A DNA stretch of 64,000 nt from Streptomyces sp. ICC1. GTDB lineage: Bacteria > Actinomycetota > Actinomycetes > Streptomycetales > Streptomycetaceae. Where the stretch lies: NCBI RefSeq assembly GCF_003287935.1, contig NZ_CP030287.1, positions 5,907,022 through 5,971,021 on the forward strand, in the 5' to 3' direction. The position numbers were made by a program, and so were the translations under genes. Shown in pieces: positions 60,652 through 64,000 of the stretch. Within the stretch, counting starts at the first letter, position 1, and each line of letters begins with the position of its first letter. A model generated the notes under the pieces. That model was not told where the DNA came from. It ran no database searches and saw only the letters and a program-made list of their open reading frames with translations.

Positions 60652-61031
60652 GTCCGGGGTGCCGGAACGGCTGCCGGGGCCGGCGCGGGCGCGGCCGCGG
60701 GCGCCGGGTGGACGGGGACCTGGCCGGGCTGCCTGCTCCAGTTCTCGAAGAGCTCGAAGAGGTGCTCGGTCCGGGAGTTGCGCCCGTAGTAGCGGTACTC
60801 CAGATTGCGCTGGCCGATGGGGCCGAGGACGAGGTAGAGCGCCGGGAAGACGACGAGCGCCGTGATGATGTTGGGCAGGCAGGCCCTGATGAACTCGACC
60901 CCCGAACCGGCCCGTTCCGGCGGCGGGAGCAGGAACCAGATGACGGTGAGGGCGGCCAGCGTGACGACCGCGAGCAAGAGCTTCAGCCACTCTATTGCCG
61001 ATTCGTTCCCCTCGTCCCGCTGCCCCCGCAT
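60648..61031 (-). CDS. small membrane protein, first gene of the ROK/aroD operon
   Basis: A 127-residue protein with two predicted helices (WLKLLLAVVTLAALTVIWFLL and NIITALVVFPALYLVLG), then an aromatic/charged stretch (RNLEYRYYGRNSRTEHLFELFENW) and a Pro/Ala-rich end. ATG 61031; longer frames upstream lack support. No family recognised. It may anchor or regulate the operon's enzymes. Confidence 0.6.
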   Translation of the reverse strand: MRGQRDEGNESAIEWLKLLLAVVTLAALTVIWFLLPPPERAGSGVEFIRACLPNIITALVVFPALYLVLGPIGQRNLEYRYYGRNSRTEHLFELFENWSRQPGQVPVHPAPAAAPAPAPAAVPAPRT

Positions 61032-61186
61032 GCCCGCCCCGTTCGGAAGTCCCCGGTGTTCCTTGCAGGCCGCAAGCCTATCCAGCCGCCGCGCACCGCG
61101 GGAGGGTGTCGCAGCGCGGGATGTTTGTCTGATTGTTCTAGGTTTGCGCCATCGGTACACATTTCGACGTTCCGGGAGGGACACTC

Positions 61187-61408
61187 ATGGCGATCGACCT
61201 CGACAAGGTGCTGGACAAGACGTGGGCCGACAAGCCGCTCGCCGAGGTGCTCGCGGCGCCGGTGGCCGCGCTCAAGGGCGTCACCGACAAGGACGGCGAA
61301 CTGCTGCAGGAGGCCTTCGGCGTGAAGACGGTCGCCGACTTCGGCCGCCTGAAGTACGCGCGCTGGGCGCAGGCCCTCGTCGCTCTGGAGCAGACCTCCA
61401 AGCAGTAG
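61187..61408 (+). CDS. small conserved hypothetical protein
   Basis: A 73-residue acidic/helical protein: AIDLDKVLDKTWADKPLAEVL then GVTDKDGELLQEAFGVKTVADFGRLKYARWAQAL. The second part resembles a helix-hairpin-helix-like unit (L-x-G-V-x-x-x-D-x-x-x-L-x-x-x-x-G-V-x-T-V-x-D), as seen in small actinobacterial proteins. GGAGGG lies 7 nt before the ATG at 61187. Function unknown. Confidence 0.75.
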   Translation: MAIDLDKVLDKTWADKPLAEVLAAPVAALKGVTDKDGELLQEAFGVKTVADFGRLKYARWAQALVALEQTSKQ

Positions 61409-61416
61409 CCGGCCGG

Positions 61417-61890
61417 CTATCCGGCGGGCCTCAGCTCCCCGCCGGGATGCGCCGCGCGCCAGGCCGCGATGGAAAGGTCCCAGTCGTCGCCCGTCAGGGC
61501 GGTGAGGGACGCGGGGAAGAGGCCGTCCTCCTCCTTCGCGATGTGGTGGTGGAGCTCGTTCACCGCGCGCCGCAGGGCCGCCGCGTCGGCTCCGTCCGAC
61601 AGGTCCGCCCGGGCGAGGAAGGCCGCCAGTTCGCGGTGCTCCCCGACCAGGGCCGCGATGTACCCCGCGTACTCCGGGTCCTGCCCCATGACCTCGAACA
61701 GGCCGTCCTCCTCGCCCTTCCAGTGGGCGAGGAGGACGGCCGTCATGTCCGAGACGAGGGCGCGCGCCTTCGCGAGGTCCCCGTGGTCCAGGGCGCGCAG
61801 GGCGTCGCCCGCCGCGTCCGTCACCGCCTCGTGCTCGGCGATGAACTCCTTGATCAGAGGGATCTCACGGCAGCCGCAGTAGTGGCACAT
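61417..61890 (-). CDS. hemerythrin HHE-domain protein
   Basis: A 157-residue four-helix-bundle protein. The di-iron ligands are typical: His in FIAEHEAVTDAAG, HWKGEEDGLF (His and Glu), VGEHRELAAFL, and ELHHHIAKEEDGLFP. An N-terminal CHYCGC motif adds a possible thiol site. Hemerythrin-like proteins sense or carry O2 or NO. ATG 61890. The gene is 30 bp downstream of the cobN stop (same strand), perhaps cotranscribed. Confidence 0.88.
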   Translation of the reverse strand: MCHYCGCREIPLIKEFIAEHEAVTDAAGDALRALDHGDLAKARALVSDMTAVLLAHWKGEEDGLFEVMGQDPEYAGYIAALVGEHRELAAFLARADLSDGADAAALRRAVNELHHHIAKEEDGLFPASLTALTGDDWDLSIAAWRAAHPGGELRPAG

Positions 61891-61920
61891 GCGGCCCAGT
61901 GTGAGCCCGCTCCGGACGGG

Positions 61921-64000
61921 TCACTCGCTTTCCCCTTCGAGGTTGCCCTCCGTGTCGAGGTACACCTGGCGCAGCGCCTCCAGCACCTGCGGGTCCGGCT
62001 TCTCCCACATGCCGCGGGACTCGGCCTCCAGCAGCCGCTCCGCGATCCCGTGCAGGGCCCAGGGGTTGGCCTCCTCCAGGAAGGCGCGGTTCTCGGGGTC
62101 CAGGACGTACGTCTCGGTCAGCTTGTCGTACATCCAGTCCGCGACCACGCCCGTCGTGGCGTCGTAGCCGAAGAGGTAGTCGACGGTGGCGGCCAGCTCG
62201 AAGGCACCCTTGTAGCCGTGGCGGCGCATCGCCTCGATCCACTTCGGGTTCACGACGCGGGCGCGGAAGACGCGGGAGGTCTCCTCCACCAGCGTGCGCG
62301 TCTTGACGCTCTCCGGCCGGGTCGAGTCGCCGATGTACGCCTCGGGGGCCTTGCCGCGCAGCGCGCGGACGGTGGCCACCATGCCGCCGTGGTACTGGAA
62401 GTAGTCGTCGGAGTCGGCGATGTCGTGCTCGCGGGTGTCCGTGTTCTTCGCCGCGACCGTGATCCGCTTGTAGGCGGTCTCCATCTCGTCGCGCGCCGGG
62501 CGCCCTTCGAGGCCGCGGCCGTACGCGTACCCGCCCCACACCGTGTAGACCTCCGCGAGGTCGGCGTCGGTGCGCCAGTCGCGGGAGTCGATCAGCTGCA
62601 GGATGCCCGCGCCGTACGTGCCCGGGCGCGAGCCGAAGATACGGGTCGTCGCGCGCCGCTCGTCACCGTGCACGGCCAGGTCCGCCTGCGCGTGGGCCCG
62701 TACGAAGTTGTCCTCGGCCGGTTCCTCCAGCGAGGCCGCCAGCCGCACCGCGTCGTCCAGCAGGCCGATGACGTGCGGGAACGCGTCGCGGAAGAAGCCC
62801 GAGATGCGCAGGGTCACATCGATGCGCGGGCGGCCGAGCTCGGCGAGCGGGATCGGCTCCAGGCCGGTGACGCGGCGCGAGGCCTCGTCCCAGACCGGGC
62901 GCACGCCCAGCAGCGCCATGGCCTCGGCCACGTCGTCGCCCGAGGTGCGCATCGCGCTGGTGCCCCACAGGGACAGGCCCACGGATGCGGGCCATTCGCC
63001 GTTGTCCGTGCGGTAGCGGTTCAGGAGGGAGTCGGCCAGGGCCTGGCCGGTCTCCCAAGCGAGGCGGGAGGGGACGGCCTTGGGGTCGACCGAGTAGAAG
63101 TTGCGGCCGGTCGGCAGCACGTTGACCAGGCCGCGCAGCGGGGAGCCGGACGGGCCCGCCGGGACGAAGCCGCCGTCCAGGGCGCTGACCACGTGGGTGA
63201 TCTCGTCGGTGGTGCCGGCCAGGCGCGGCACGACCTCGCGGGCCGCGAAGTCCAGTACGGCCGCCACGTCCGCGGAGTGTCCGGCGGCCACGGAAGCCAC
63301 CGCCTCCGGGGTCCAGCCGGCGTCCTCCATCGCCTGGACCAGCGCGCGCGCCGTCTCCTCCGCCTCGTCCGCGGTGGTGCGGGTGGCCGCGGACTCGTCC
63401 AGGCCGAGCGCCTCGCGCAGACCGGGCAGGGCCGTCGTACCGCCCCAGATCTGGCGGGCGCGCAGGATCGCCAGGACCAGGTTGACGCGGGCGTCGCCGG
63501 TCGGGGCGCCGCCCAGGACGTGCAGGCCGTCGCGGATCTGGGCGTCCTTGATCTCGCACAGCCAGCCGTCGACGTGCAGCAGGAAGTCGTCGAAGCCGTC
63601 GTCGTCGGGGCGCTGCTCCAGACCCAGGTCGTGGTCCAGCTTCGCCGCCTGGATCAGCGTCCAGATCTGGGCGCGGATGGCCGGCAGCTTCGCCGGGTCC
63701 ATCGCCGAGATCTGGGCGTACTCGTCCAGGTGCTGCTCCAGGCGCGCGATGTCGCCGTACGACTCCGCGCGCGCCATCGGCGGCACCAGGTGGTCGACCA
63801 GGGTGGCGTGCACGCGGCGCTTGGCCTGCGTGCCCTCGCCCGGGTCGTTGACCAGGAACGGGTAGATCAGGGGCAGGTCGCCGAGCGCGGCGTCCGGCGC
63901 GCAGGCCGCCGACAGGCCGGCGTTCTTGCCCGGCAGCCACTCCAGGTTGCCGTGCTTGCCCAGGTGGATCATCGCGTCGGCGCCGAAACCGCCGTCCTCG
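61921..64000 (-). CDS. cobN: cobaltochelatase subunit CobN (C-terminal part, extends past window)
   Basis: About 690 C-terminal residues of the large ATP-dependent cobaltochelatase that inserts cobalt in the aerobic B12 pathway. Typical motifs: HLGKHGNLEWLPGK, LPLIYPFLVNDPGEGTQAKRR, the central VNVLPTGRNFYSVDPKAVPS, LRISGFFRDAFPHVIGL and YGAGILQLIDSRDWRTD. The frame is open through 64000, so the N-terminal portion lies beyond the window. The stop is at 61921-61923. Confidence 0.95.
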   Translation of the reverse strand, partial: EDGGFGADAMIHLGKHGNLEWLPGKNAGLSAACAPDAALGDLPLIYPFLVNDPGEGTQAKRRVHATLVDHLVPPMARAESYGDIARLEQHLDEYAQISAMDPAKLPAIRAQIWTLIQAAKLDHDLGLEQRPDDDGFDDFLLHVDGWLCEIKDAQIRDGLHVLGGAPTGDARVNLVLAILRARQIWGGTTALPGLREALGLDESAATRTTADEAEETARALVQAMEDAGWTPEAVASVAAGHSADVAAVLDFAAREVVPRLAGTTDEITHVVSALDGGFVPAGPSGSPLRGLVNVLPTGRNFYSVDPKAVPSRLAWETGQALADSLLNRYRTDNGEWPASVGLSLWGTSAMRTSGDDVAEAMALLGVRPVWDEASRRVTGLEPIPLAELGRPRIDVTLRISGFFRDAFPHVIGLLDDAVRLAASLEEPAEDNFVRAHAQADLAVHGDERRATTRIFGSRPGTYGAGILQLIDSRDWRTDADLAEVYTVWGGYAYGRGLEGRPARDEMETAYKRITVAAKNTDTREHDIADSDDYFQYHGGMVATVRALRGKAPEAYIGDSTRPESVKTRTLVEETSRVFRARVVNPKWIEAMRRHGYKGAFELAATVDYLFGYDATTGVVADWMYDKLTETYVLDPENRAFLEEANPWALHGIAERLLEAESRGMWEKPDPQVLEALRQVYLDTEGNLEGESE

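Overview
The window is high-GC actinobacterial DNA with typical Streptomyces codon use. It matches the conserved eno to bldA neighbourhood of Streptomyces chromosomes: enolase, a FtsB/DivIC-like protein, DUF501, Ppx/GppA, a type 2 NADH dehydrogenase, a cyclopropane synthase, a FtsX/LolD-type ABC exporter, tRNA-Leu(UAA) and a Bax inhibitor-1 protein. From memory this is the S. coelicolor SCO3096 to about SCO3085 interval. The rare leucine tRNA at 9693-9774 reads UUA and is bldA, the developmental and antibiotic switch of the genus. I found three in-frame TTA codons in the recognised genes: cyclopropane synthase (codon 11), a lipoprotein that starts a MacB-type operon (codon 31), and a secreted transglycosylase-lectin (codon 6).

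Regions. 1-10.9 kb: conserved core plus bldA. 10.9-17.8 kb: a TPR fragment, a four-gene overlapping operon (lipoprotein, peptidoglycan-binding adaptor, ATPase, MacB permease) and two small secreted proteins. 18-29.7 kb: accessory genes, including an L,D-transpeptidase, a neocarzinostatin-fold secreted protein, a methyltransferase, a double SUKH protein, SRPBCC/ArsR, a Tat-exported hydrolase, a frameshifted gene and an FHA/kinase pair. 30.1-42.2 kb: a secreted-enzyme island. Three exported proteins carry the same seven-repeat lectin-like propeller behind three different N-terminal modules (GH43/GH32-like propeller, M23 endopeptidase, transglycosylase-like domain). They sit with two antigen-85-like esterases, a penicillin acylase-family Ntn hydrolase and an unusual LuxR-HTH/SARP fusion regulator. 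42.2-45.8 kb: MurNAc catabolism (RpiR regulator, MurQ, PTS EIIBC). 45.9-51 kb: secretory lipase, GNAT, a VapC-like toxin pair and an XRE/DUF397 module. 50.9-57.9 kb: a decayed IS605-type tnpB with its guide-RNA hairpin, a P450, an IS5-type remnant, an isolated I9 inhibitor, an alanine symporter, a haloalkane dehalogenase-like hydrolase and a NmrA remnant cut at a 35-bp inverted repeat. 58-61 kb: a compact operon of a membrane protein, a ROK kinase, a type I dehydroquinate dehydratase and an AsbF-like TIM-barrel protein. 61-64 kb: a small protein, hemerythrin and the C-terminal part of CobN.

The most interesting candidates for undescribed biology are the lectin-propeller enzyme island, probably bldA-linked through one TTA codon and facing its own SARP-like regulator, and the ROK/DHQ dehydratase/AsbF-like operon. 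All functional statements come from reading motifs and gene order; no database search was run.
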